Shown here piece after piece: positions 18,498-25,505 of a DNA stretch of 64,000 nt. Every line of letters starts with the position of its first letter. Position 1 is the first letter of the stretch. The notes below the pieces were generated by a model, which worked only from the letters and a program-made list of their open reading frames with translations, made no database searches and was not told the DNA's origin. The translations under genes and the position numbers were made by a program. This DNA is from Rhodospirillales bacterium (GTDB lineage Bacteria; Pseudomonadota; Alphaproteobacteria; Rhodospirillales_A; JACZKS01), in contig JABGRG010000007.1 in the NCBI GenBank assembly GCA_018648445.1, positions 8,805 to 72,804 on the forward strand, written 5' to 3'.

Positions 18498-18965
18498 ATG
18501 CAGCAAAATAGACTCAGTCGCCGACAAGTCCTGAGCGCGGCGGGCGGTGCGATTGCGCTGGCCACCGTCGGCCTGTCGGCCACCGACACGCTGGCCGGTC
18601 CGAAGGAAGCCAAGCAGAAACTGGCGGAAATTACCGGCGGCACAAAGCCCAAGAAGGGACGCGTCAATGTGAAGTTGCCGGCGCTTTCCGACCAGGGGCC
18701 GCTGGTTCCCATTCAAATCTCGGTCGATAGCCCCATGACCGATGATGACTATGTGTCGGAGATTCACATCGTCGCGTCGCGCAACACCTCGCCCGACGTC
18801 GCCGTTTTCCATTTGACCCCTATGGCCGGAAAGGCCGAGGTCGCCACCCGCATTCGCGTGCGCGAAAGTCAGATCGTGACGGTCGTCGCGAAAATGAACG
18901 ACGGATCGCTTTATGTCGGCAAGGCGCGCTCGCGCATTGTCGGCGGCGCCGGCGGTTGTGGCTGA
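18498..18965 (+). CDS. soxY: Sulfur carrier protein SoxY
   Basis: SoxY carries sulfur intermediates on a C-terminal Cys during thiosulfate oxidation in the periplasm. The protein has 155 residues. It has a twin-arginine signal peptide (SRRQVLSAAGG near residues 7-17), and exports folded, as SoxYZ does. The swinging-arm Cys is C154 in GGAGGCG, followed by only one Gly, where canonical SoxY ends Cys-Gly-Gly. The ATG at 18498 has AAGGA 7 nt upstream. An in-frame ATG at 18483 overlaps the cytochrome stop codon (ATGA). Neighbours are the octaheme cytochrome upstream and soxZ downstream. No soxAX, soxB or soxCD is present in the window. Confidence 0.88.
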   Translation: MQQNRLSRRQVLSAAGGAIALATVGLSATDTLAGPKEAKQKLAEITGGTKPKKGRVNVKLPALSDQGPLVPIQISVDSPMTDDDYVSEIHIVASRNTSPDVAVFHLTPMAGKAEVATRIRVRESQIVTVVAKMNDGSLYVGKARSRIVGGAGGCG

Positions 18966-18984
18966 GGAAAAGGGATCCAGCAAA

Positions 18985-19308
18985 ATGATTGACGCCCCAC
19001 GCATCCATGTTCCAAGCACCGCCGAAAAAGGCGAAGTCGTTCGTGTTCGCGCCAAAATCCCGCATCCCATGGAGACGGGTTGGCGGAAAGATCACGACGG
19101 CAAAGAAGTTCCGCGCAACCGGATCAACCGGTTCGTGTGCACATTCAACGGAACCGAAGTTTTCTCGGCCGATATGTTCTCGGGCGTATCCGCCGATCCT
19201 TATCTCTCGTTCTTCGTGCGGGTTGAGGAAAGCGGAACCGTTGCCTGCACTTGGGAAGCGGACGAAGGAAAAACGTTTAAGCGATCCGCGACGATCAACG
19301 TCGCCTGA
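18985..19308 (+). CDS. soxZ: Sulfur oxidation protein SoxZ
   Basis: SoxZ is the immunoglobulin-like partner that binds SoxY and travels with it through the Tat system. It has 107 residues, the normal size. Family features are the N-terminal PRIHVP strand, IPHPMETGWRKD, and the RFVCTFNG and SADMFSGVSADPYLSFF segments. It has no signal peptide of its own, as expected for hitch-hiking with SoxY. AGGGA lies about 10 nt upstream of the ATG at 18985. The gene starts 19 bp after soxY. Confidence 0.9.
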   Translation: MIDAPRIHVPSTAEKGEVVRVRAKIPHPMETGWRKDHDGKEVPRNRINRFVCTFNGTEVFSADMFSGVSADPYLSFFVRVEESGTVACTWEADEGKTFKRSATINVA

Positions 19309-19337
19309 AGCACATCAACTGACTAGAGGATACGGCA

Positions 19338-20423
19338 ATGAAATTCGCAACTCCGGTACGGCTATTGCTGGTCGCGACCGTCATGTTTTTCGCGGGACAA
19401 GCTGCCGACGCAGCCGACGCGAAAAAATTCAAGGCTTTCCATACCATCGTCGATTATGCGTTCATGAAGGATGTCGCAACCATCCCTCCGCGCGCCGACG
19501 CTTTGGTTGTCGACTCGCGCCCCGCACGTAAACACGACGGCGGCCACATTCCGGGCACCCTGAATATCTCGGATTCCAAGTTCGCCAAGATGACCGACCT
19601 GCTTCCGGCAGACAAAGCCCAGCTGCTGGTCTTCTATTGCCAGGGCGTCAAATGCTCGCTTAGCCACAAGTCGGCGTACAAGGCCGAGAAGCTGGGCTAC
19701 ACCAACGTCAAGGTTTACGCTGCCGGTTATCCCGATTGGGCAAAGAATGGCGGCCTGACCGGTGTCAGCACCAAATTCGTCAAAAAGCTGATCGACAAGA
19801 AAACCGACATGCTCCTCGTCGACAGCCGCCCGGCCCGCAAAGCCAAAAAAGGCTTCGTCCCGACAGCGATCATCATTCCGGACAGCCAGTTCAAGAAGAT
19901 GACCGACAAGCTTCCCGCCGACAAAGGCAAGCTGCTGGTCTTCTATTGTGGCGGCCTCAAGTGCAAGCTGAGCCCCAAGTCGGCTAACAAGGCCATTGCG
20001 CTGGGTTACACCAACGTCAAAGTCTATCAGGCTGGTTATCCGGCCTGGAAAAAGGCTTACGGCGCGAAAAAGGCGGCGGCTATCGTGGCCGGACCGGACG
20101 GCGACACCATCGCCATTGCTTCCTTCGAAGAAATCCTCAAGAACTCGCCCGACTCCATCCACATCATCGATGTGCGTGACGCCGACGAATTCGCCCAAGG
20201 GTCCTTCCCCGGTTCTTCCAACATCCCGGTTGACGAGCTTGAAGCCAAAATCGCCGGACTGCCGTCCGACAAGCCCATCGTCTTCGTTTGCGCCACCGGC
20301 GCACGCAGCGGTGAAGCGTTCGATATGGTCAAGATGGAACGCGATGCGCTGAAGGTCTTCTTCCTCGACGCCGAGATCACCCACACCAAGGGTCAGCCCT
20401 CGGAAATAAAAGCGGCAAGTTAA
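19338..20423 (+). CDS. Periplasmic protein with three rhodanese domains
   Basis: This 361-residue sulfurtransferase-like protein has a signal peptide (about 1-24). Two similar rhodanese domains follow (about 35-135 and 140-240), each with a CxGxxC active-site loop: FYCQGVKCSL and FYCGGLKCKL. The third, more divergent domain (about 250-345) has the loop VCATGARSG. Each loop begins with the persulfide-forming Cys. The first two domains look like an internal duplication. Rhodaneses move sulfane sulfur between carriers, so this protein could load or unload the SoxYZ encoded upstream. It is the last gene before a strong terminator. Confidence 0.9.
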   Translation: MKFATPVRLLLVATVMFFAGQAADAADAKKFKAFHTIVDYAFMKDVATIPPRADALVVDSRPARKHDGGHIPGTLNISDSKFAKMTDLLPADKAQLLVFYCQGVKCSLSHKSAYKAEKLGYTNVKVYAAGYPDWAKNGGLTGVSTKFVKKLIDKKTDMLLVDSRPARKAKKGFVPTAIIIPDSQFKKMTDKLPADKGKLLVFYCGGLKCKLSPKSANKAIALGYTNVKVYQAGYPAWKKAYGAKKAAAIVAGPDGDTIAIASFEEILKNSPDSIHIIDVRDADEFAQGSFPGSSNIPVDELEAKIAGLPSDKPIVFVCATGARSGEAFDMVKMERDALKVFFLDAEITHTKGQPSEIKAAS

Positions 20424-20457
20424 GCGCTTCCGCGCATCTTAAGTTGCCCAAGAAAAA

Positions 20458-20492
20458 GGGGCGGTGCCTATAAGGCCCCGCCCCATTCTTTT
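20458..20492 (+). terminator. Rho-independent terminator after the sulfur cluster
   Basis: GGGGCGGTGCC (20458-20468) pairs with GGCCCCGCCCC (20474-20484) with one mismatch around a TATAA loop. It is followed by ATTCTTTT. It lies 35 nt after the rhodanese stop and separates the plus-strand sulfur operon from the minus-strand ureidoglycolate region. Confidence 0.85.
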
Positions 20493-20538
20493 GCCCGCAG
20501 CTTGTTATTGTTCCCCGGCTGCGTCGGGTTGACCCGTC

Positions 20539-21027
20539 TTAGCCAAGCAGCGATCCCAGATCGACCGGAACCGGTTCATCCAGTTGCCGCAGTTCGGTAT
20601 CGACTTCGCTGCCGTTATCGAAGCGCAGCATCACGAACTCGCCCGGCGCACACAGCGCGCAGCGCGGCGCGTGCCAGATGTCGGCGTTGTAATTGACCGC
20701 CTGCGCCCCCGTCGCCACGAAGACGATCAGCCCCGAGATATCCGGGTCGCCGCCGGGTGTGGACGGGCAAACGGCGACCAGGGAATGGGTGCCGTTCAGC
20801 GGAACGAACGTCTGGTTCGAGCATGAGTGCCGCTCCAGCGCCGAGACTTGCAACGGCGCTGTATCGACCGGAACCCGCATGAACGTCATGTTGGCCTTGG
20901 CGTCGTCGCGCAAGTTATCCATGCGGGCGGCGAATTCATCGCGTTGCGGGCCTTCAATGGTGCCCATCAGAACCTGACCGAACGGCTCGAACGCCTCGGG
21001 CGTCAGAGGGATTGCTTTGATTGTCAT
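20539..21027 (-). CDS. allA: Ureidoglycolate lyase family protein
   Basis: AllA splits ureidoglycolate into glyoxylate and urea, the last step of allantoin breakdown. The protein has 162 residues, the usual size, and is a cupin-like fold. Family segments are the N-terminal LTPEAFEPFGQVL, the ERHSCSNQTFVPL segment with the conserved His, and WHAPRCAL in the second half. It is the last gene of the TRAP cluster on the minus strand, with AGGAG upstream of its ATG and only 15 bp from the DctM gene. Linkage to a glyoxylate aminotransferase upstream supports a glyoxylate-forming role. AllA-like cupins also act in other pathways, so the substrate is not certain. Confidence 0.8.
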   Translation of the reverse strand: MTIKAIPLTPEAFEPFGQVLMGTIEGPQRDEFAARMDNLRDDAKANMTFMRVPVDTAPLQVSALERHSCSNQTFVPLNGTHSLVAVCPSTPGGDPDISGLIVFVATGAQAVNYNADIWHAPRCALCAPGEFVMLRFDNGSEVDTELRQLDEPVPVDLGSLLG

Positions 21028-21042
21028 GCAAACATGCTCCTC

Positions 21043-22323
21043 TTACCGGTAGAAGAACTCGACCGGTGCCATGGGCAGGGCCGGGATGTAGGTGACCAGA
21101 AGCAGTACCGTGGTCAGGACCGCGATGAAGTAGACGTTCACCTTGGTCACTTCCCAAACATCGGCTCCGCCCACCGAACAGGCCGTCACCAGCACGCTTG
21201 CCACCGGCGGCGTCTGCTGACCGATCGCCAGATTGAGGGTCACGATCAGTCCGAAGTGGACCGGATCGATGCCCATGAGGTTGACCAGCGGCATGACGAT
21301 GGGAACCACCAGAATGATCGCGGCAGCCGAATGCAGGAACAACCCGACGATCAGGAAAAAGACGTTGAGCAGCAGCAGAATGAGGTACTTGTTCTGCGTC
21401 AGTTCGCCGATCTTAGCAGCCAGTTCCTGCGGCACCTGTTCTTCGGTCAGGAACACGCCGACCAAGGCCGACGCGGCAACCAGAACCATCACGGCGGCTG
21501 TCTGTACGCCGCCGTCAATCAGGGCCTTCTTCAGGCGGGGAAGGTCCAGCTCGTTATAAATGACGCCGATAATCAGGGACGCCACGACCGCCAGGCCTGC
21601 GCCTTCGGTCGCCGTCACAAAGCCGCCGAAGATACCGCCCAGAATGATGACCGGCAGGGTGAAGGCCAGCCAACCGTCCTTGAAGGTGGCCCAAACGCGG
21701 GCGGCCTGGAATTTTTCCTCGACCGGATAGTTATGCTTGCGGGCGAACCAGTAGCACAGCGCCATCATCGAGAACCCGCCCATGAGGCCGGGAACAAAGC
21801 CCGCCACGAAAAGTTGGACGATCGAGGTCTGCGCCATCACGGCGTAAATGATCATGGGAATGGACGGCGGCAAAACGATTGCCAGGGTCGCGGCCGACGA
21901 TGAAACGGCGGTCGCAAACGGAAGCGGGTAGCCCTTGCTTTTCATCGCCGGAATAAGGATCGAGCCCAGCGCGGCCACACCGGCCACGGCGGAACCCGAA
22001 ATCTCGGCGAAGAACATGGACGCCCCGATGGTGACCATCGAAAGGCCGCCCTTTACGAAGCCCAGCAAAGCCGAGGCGAACGAGATCAGGCGCCGCGAAA
22101 TGCCGCCCGCGTTCATGATGGCGCCCGCGAAAATAAACAGCGGAATGGCGATCAGCGGGAACTTGGTCGCGCCGTCGAACATGACCAGCGCCACGTTCGG
22201 CAGCATATCGGGTCCCTGAACGGAAACCATGGCCACGGCGGAAACAACGCCCAAAGCTACGGCAATGGGAACGTTCAGGAAAACCAGGGCGAAAAGCCCG
22301 AGGAACATGAAGAAAATGCTCAT
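21043..22323 (-). CDS. dctM: TRAP transporter large permease, DctM subunit
   Basis: This is the 12-helix ion-coupled translocation subunit of a tripartite ATP-independent periplasmic transporter, 426 residues long. Typical parts are the N-terminal FLNVPIAVALG, the IPLFIFAGAIMNAGGISRRL loop-helix, a FFAEISGSAVAGVAALGS segment, and the GQQTPPVASVL segment near the C-terminus. It lies 17 bp from the DctQ gene, and DctP is upstream, giving the order P-Q-M in one operon. The substrate is likely a small carboxylate. Neighbouring glyoxylate genes suggest a hydroxy- or ureido-acid. Confidence 0.92.
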   Translation of the reverse strand: MSIFFMFLGLFALVFLNVPIAVALGVVSAVAMVSVQGPDMLPNVALVMFDGATKFPLIAIPLFIFAGAIMNAGGISRRLISFASALLGFVKGGLSMVTIGASMFFAEISGSAVAGVAALGSILIPAMKSKGYPLPFATAVSSSAATLAIVLPPSIPMIIYAVMAQTSIVQLFVAGFVPGLMGGFSMMALCYWFARKHNYPVEEKFQAARVWATFKDGWLAFTLPVIILGGIFGGFVTATEGAGLAVVASLIIGVIYNELDLPRLKKALIDGGVQTAAVMVLVAASALVGVFLTEEQVPQELAAKIGELTQNKYLILLLLNVFFLIVGLFLHSAAAIILVVPIVMPLVNLMGIDPVHFGLIVTLNLAIGQQTPPVASVLVTACSVGGADVWEVTKVNVYFIAVLTTVLLLVTYIPALPMAPVEFFYR

Positions 22324-22340
22324 TATCTCATCGCCCTACA

Positions 22341-22835
22341 CTAGTGTTTCACAAGCACGTCCGCTCGTCCGGTCGCTTCGCGCCAGATTTGCGGCATGTT
22401 GAAGAGTTCGGCGATGATGTACAGCGTCGCGCCGATGGGAATGACCGATTGGGTCAGCTGGTACGAAACCTGCGGCAAAGTAACCAGGTAGTCGCCTTCA
22501 AGCACTTCCAGCACGACGAAGCCGAAATAAGCCAGCAACCCGAAAAAGCCGAGAACACATGTCTCGGCCACGATTACCGAAGGAATGCGGTACTTGGGCG
22601 GCATCGCAGCGACAATGCCGGGCATGCCGATATGGGCGCGTTTCATGGCCCCAAGGGATGCGCCGTAATAGGTCAGCCAAGCCAGCAAGACAGAGGCAAC
22701 TTCGTCATACCAGTCCAGTGAGTTGCCGCCCCAGCGGAACGCCACACCGATGACGACAATCGCCGCCAGGCTGATCATCAGGAGCATAGTGACTATTTCC
22801 AGCACCTTCTCCAAACCGTTGCGCACGCCTTGCAT
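22341..22835 (-). CDS. dctQ: TRAP transporter small permease, DctQ subunit
   Basis: This 164-residue membrane protein has four predicted helices, as DctQ subunits do. The segments include the second helix region around NSLDWYDEVASVLLAWLTYYG, where the conserved Trp and Glu of the family occur. DctQ joins DctM to form the membrane domain. It sits between the DctP and DctM genes. A gap of 104 bp with a stable stem-loop separates it from DctP. Confidence 0.9.
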   Translation of the reverse strand: MQGVRNGLEKVLEIVTMLLMISLAAIVVIGVAFRWGGNSLDWYDEVASVLLAWLTYYGASLGAMKRAHIGMPGIVAAMPPKYRIPSVIVAETCVLGFFGLLAYFGFVVLEVLEGDYLVTLPQVSYQLTQSVIPIGATLYIIAELFNMPQIWREATGRADVLVKH

Positions 22836-22892
22836 TATTTGGACTCCGAATAATTCACGAGGTTGTTTTGCAAAAAAGGAATTAAGCGGGAA

Positions 22893-22919
22893 CCGCCCCG
22901 CCTGATCGCGGCGGGGCGG
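22893..22919 (-). promoter_or_regulatory. Stem-loop between the DctP and DctQ genes
   Basis: CCGCCCCGCC (22893-22902) pairs perfectly with GGCGGGGCGG (22910-22919) around a 7-nt loop. It starts 20 nt after the DctP stop. On the minus strand a run of six T follows about 14 nt later, so it could act as a partial terminator or a 3'-end stabiliser for the binding-protein message. Confidence 0.7.
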
Positions 22920-22939
22920 AAACCCAATTGTGACGTTTC

Positions 22940-23926
22940 TTATTTACCGAGGGCGATGGCTTTATTGACCAGGTCCGAACCACCCGCGACAGATTTACCG
23001 AATTCTTCGTAGATCGGGGCGCTGGCATCGATGAATGCCTGCTTGTCGGCACTGTTAACCGTGATGCCGCCGTCCTTCAGTTCCTTCAGAAGTTTCTTTT
23101 CCAGCTCGGCCGCGTACTTGTACACGAACGGCTGCGTATCTTTGGCAGCCTGCTCGACAATAGCCGCTACGTCTGCCGGAACCTTTTTCCATTTCTTGGC
23201 GTCAGCAACGATATAGCCCGGCGTGTAGACGTGACCGGTAAGCGACAGGTACTTCTGCACTTCCTGGAAACGGGCACTGGCGATCTGGGCGAACGGATTT
23301 TCCTGACCGTCAAACGTGCCGGTTTTCAGGGCGACGAAAACTTCGCCGAACGGCAGCGGTGACGGGTTGGCGCCATAGGACTTGAACATCTTGACGCGCC
23401 AGACCGAACTGGGCGTGCGCAGCTTGATGCCCTTCAAATCGGCGGGAACATTGATCGGGCGGGCGTTATTGGTGATGTGGCGGAAACCGTTTTCCCACAA
23501 TGCCAGGATCTTGTAGCCCTTCTTTTCGGCGGCAGGCGCCAGCTTCGGCCAGAAGATTTCTTTCTCGATCTTGGCCATATGCGCCCGGTCTTTGACCAGA
23601 TAAGGCATATCGAACATGCCGATTTCATCGACCTTGGAGGCCATGATCGAAGAATTGAGAGCAAGATGGGCGGTGCCCAGCTTGATCTTTTTCAGCATTT
23701 CCTTGTCCTTGCCGAGCTGGCCGGCGCCGAACACGGTGACTTTGCCCTTGTCGCCCAACTTGGCGTTGGCGATTTTGGCAAATTCGTTTGCGCAGGCTTC
23801 GAAAAGCGAACCGGGCTTACCATTGTGGCCCAGTTTCAATTCATAACCGGCGGCCATGGCGTTAGAGGCGAACGCGCCAGCAAGCACCACGGTTCCCAAT
23901 ACCTTAAGTGAAGTTCCGATTTTCAT
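22940..23926 (-). CDS. dctP: TRAP transporter solute-binding protein, DctP family
   Basis: This periplasmic receptor has 328 residues. A signal peptide covers about 1-25 (ends NAMA), and the family core follows with KLGHNGKPGSLFEACANEF at the N-terminus. The PxxFGEVFVALKTGTFDGQENP segment is the hallmark of DctP and includes the Asn/Arg region that binds the carboxylate. The conserved Arg is probably in LRTPSSVW. GGGAG lies upstream of the ATG at 23926. It is the first gene of the transporter operon. Confidence 0.92.
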   Translation of the reverse strand: MKIGTSLKVLGTVVLAGAFASNAMAAGYELKLGHNGKPGSLFEACANEFAKIANAKLGDKGKVTVFGAGQLGKDKEMLKKIKLGTAHLALNSSIMASKVDEIGMFDMPYLVKDRAHMAKIEKEIFWPKLAPAAEKKGYKILALWENGFRHITNNARPINVPADLKGIKLRTPSSVWRVKMFKSYGANPSPLPFGEVFVALKTGTFDGQENPFAQIASARFQEVQKYLSLTGHVYTPGYIVADAKKWKKVPADVAAIVEQAAKDTQPFVYKYAAELEKKLLKELKDGGITVNSADKQAFIDASAPIYEEFGKSVAGGSDLVNKAIALGK

Positions 23927-24060
23927 TGAAGAAATCTCCCTTGCTCATTGTCGTTTCGATTTGTTGGTCCAACGTTTCCGCGCGCCATTTGGGATCGCAC
24001 TCTTTTTTTGTCCCGAACGCAGTCCTTATTACGAGTCCCCGGGGTAAGTTCGCGGCTTTA

Positions 24061-25251
24061 TTACCCCTGTTTCAAAAAATCCATCGCTGCCTGAACACCG
24101 CCCTTGTTGTGCGGGATACCCGCCAACCCTAGGCCCATCTCCACGCCAGAAAGTGTTCCACAAAGCATAATGTCGTTGAAATCGCCCAGATGGCCGATGC
24201 GGAAAACCTTGCCCTGCACCTTGCTCAGGCCATTGCCAAGCGACATGTCGAAGTTTTCAAGAATGACTTTTCGCAATTCGTCGGCGTTGAAGCCGTCGGG
24301 AACGCGAACCGCCGTCAGGACGCCACTGTATTCGCGTTCGTCCTGACATTGAATTTCAAGACCCCCGGGAATTTCAAGACCCCACGCGCGCACCGCGCGA
24401 CGCGTCGCTTCTCCATGCCGGGCATGACGGGCGAAAACGGCGTCCAGCCCTTCTTCCATAAGCATGTCGATGGCTTCGCGAAGGCCGAACAGCATGTTCG
24501 ACGCCGGCGTATAGGGGAAATATCCGGTCTTGTTGGGGCCGACCATGCTGTCCCAGCGCCAGTAGGATTTCGGAAAGTCGCTGCTCTCGGCGGCCTTCAT
24601 AGCCTTGTCGCTAGTGGCCGTGAAGCCCAGGCCCGGCGGCAGCATCAAGCCCTTTTGCGAACAACTGACGGTGACATCAACGCCCCATTCTTCGTGGCGA
24701 TAGTCGATGGAAGCCAGCGAGGAAATGGTATCGACGAAAAGAAGCGCCGGATGGTTGGCGCGGTCCATGGCTTTGCGAATTTCGCCGATTCTCGAGGTGA
24801 CGCCGGTCGACGTTTCATTATGAACGACGCAAACGGCCTTGATCTTGTGCTCGCGATCCTCGGCAAGTTTGGCTTCGACAACATCCGGATCAGCGCCCCT
24901 GCGCCAATCACCCGGCACGAATTCGGGGTCCAGCCCCAGGCGTGTCGCCATCTCGTGCCACAGGGTCGCAAAGTGGCCGGTCTCGAACATCAGAACCTTA
25001 TCGCCGGACGAAAGCGCGTTGGTCAGCGCCGCTTCCCAAGCTCCGGTTCCGGACGCCGGGTAAACGATTACAGGGCCGGTAGTCTTGAAAATCTTCTTCA
25101 GATCTTCCAGCAGCGGTCGCGCCATGGCACCGAAATCGGGCCCGCGGTGATCGATGGTCGGCATGGAAATCGCGCGAAGAATTCGCCCAGGCACATTGGA
25201 TGGCCCCGGGATTTGCAAAAAGTGTCGTCCTGCCTGATAGGCGTTAGGCAT
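24061..25251 (-). CDS. Serine/alanine-glyoxylate aminotransferase family protein (class V)
   Basis: This PLP enzyme of 396 residues belongs to the alanine-glyoxylate/serine-glyoxylate/ureidoglycine-glyoxylate aminotransferase group. The N-terminus has LQIPGPSNVPGR and PTIDHRGPDF. The cofactor is held by ASGTGAWEAAL, HNETSTGV and FVDTISSLAS, and the Schiff-base lysine is K200 in SCSQKGLMLPPG. It most likely converts glyoxylate to glycine with an amino donor. Serine, alanine or ureidoglycine are possible, and AllA nearby makes ureidoglycine of interest. The ATG at 25251 follows a G-rich Shine-Dalgarno, and an in-frame TTG at 25263 is less likely. It is divergent from the giant oxidoreductase gene. 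Confidence 0.88.
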   Translation of the reverse strand: MPNAYQAGRHFLQIPGPSNVPGRILRAISMPTIDHRGPDFGAMARPLLEDLKKIFKTTGPVIVYPASGTGAWEAALTNALSSGDKVLMFETGHFATLWHEMATRLGLDPEFVPGDWRRGADPDVVEAKLAEDREHKIKAVCVVHNETSTGVTSRIGEIRKAMDRANHPALLFVDTISSLASIDYRHEEWGVDVTVSCSQKGLMLPPGLGFTATSDKAMKAAESSDFPKSYWRWDSMVGPNKTGYFPYTPASNMLFGLREAIDMLMEEGLDAVFARHARHGEATRRAVRAWGLEIPGGLEIQCQDEREYSGVLTAVRVPDGFNADELRKVILENFDMSLGNGLSKVQGKVFRIGHLGDFNDIMLCGTLSGVEMGLGLAGIPHNKGGVQAAMDFLKQG

Positions 25252-25288
25252 ACCACCCCCCAAGAAAAAGGTCGTGTCGCATTTTGTT

Positions 25289-25307
25289 TATGCATAATGA
25301 ATGCATA
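25289..25307. promoter_or_regulatory. Inverted repeat in the aminotransferase/oxidoreductase intergenic region
   Basis: TATGCAT (25289-25295) and ATGCATA (25301-25307) form a dyad with a 5-nt spacer, 38 bp upstream of the aminotransferase start. With the dyad at 25428-25445 it flanks the 254-bp divergent promoter region. Both are operator candidates for the GntR regulator encoded at 28428. Confidence 0.35.
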
Positions 25308-25427
25308 TTACAATCGTGTTGGCAAGTCCCAAATATTAGAGAACCATAAAATGCTGGAAAAATCCCTTTGTTTCATTAGTATATTGAGAATCAGGGAGCT
25401 TTGGGTGCACGACGTACTTCGTAACTG

Positions 25428-25445
25428 AATATTGCATTCAATATT
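25428..25445. promoter_or_regulatory. Inverted repeat upstream of the FAD/Fe-S oxidoreductase gene
   Basis: AATATTG (25428-25434) and CAATATT (25439-25445) form a perfect 7-bp dyad with a CATT spacer, 60 bp upstream of the ATG at 25506. It is a candidate binding site for the GntR protein from the downstream gene. No biochemical support can be given from sequence. Confidence 0.4.
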
Positions 25446-25505
25446 ATATCGTGTATTGTGGACCGAGATGGAAATGAAAGTGACCGTCACTAGAAGGGCT
25501 TACGC

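Noticed and set aside
24190..25428. 412-residue plus-strand frame opposite the aminotransferase
   Set aside because: Shadow of the PLP enzyme, whose cofactor lysine and motifs are clear on the minus strand.
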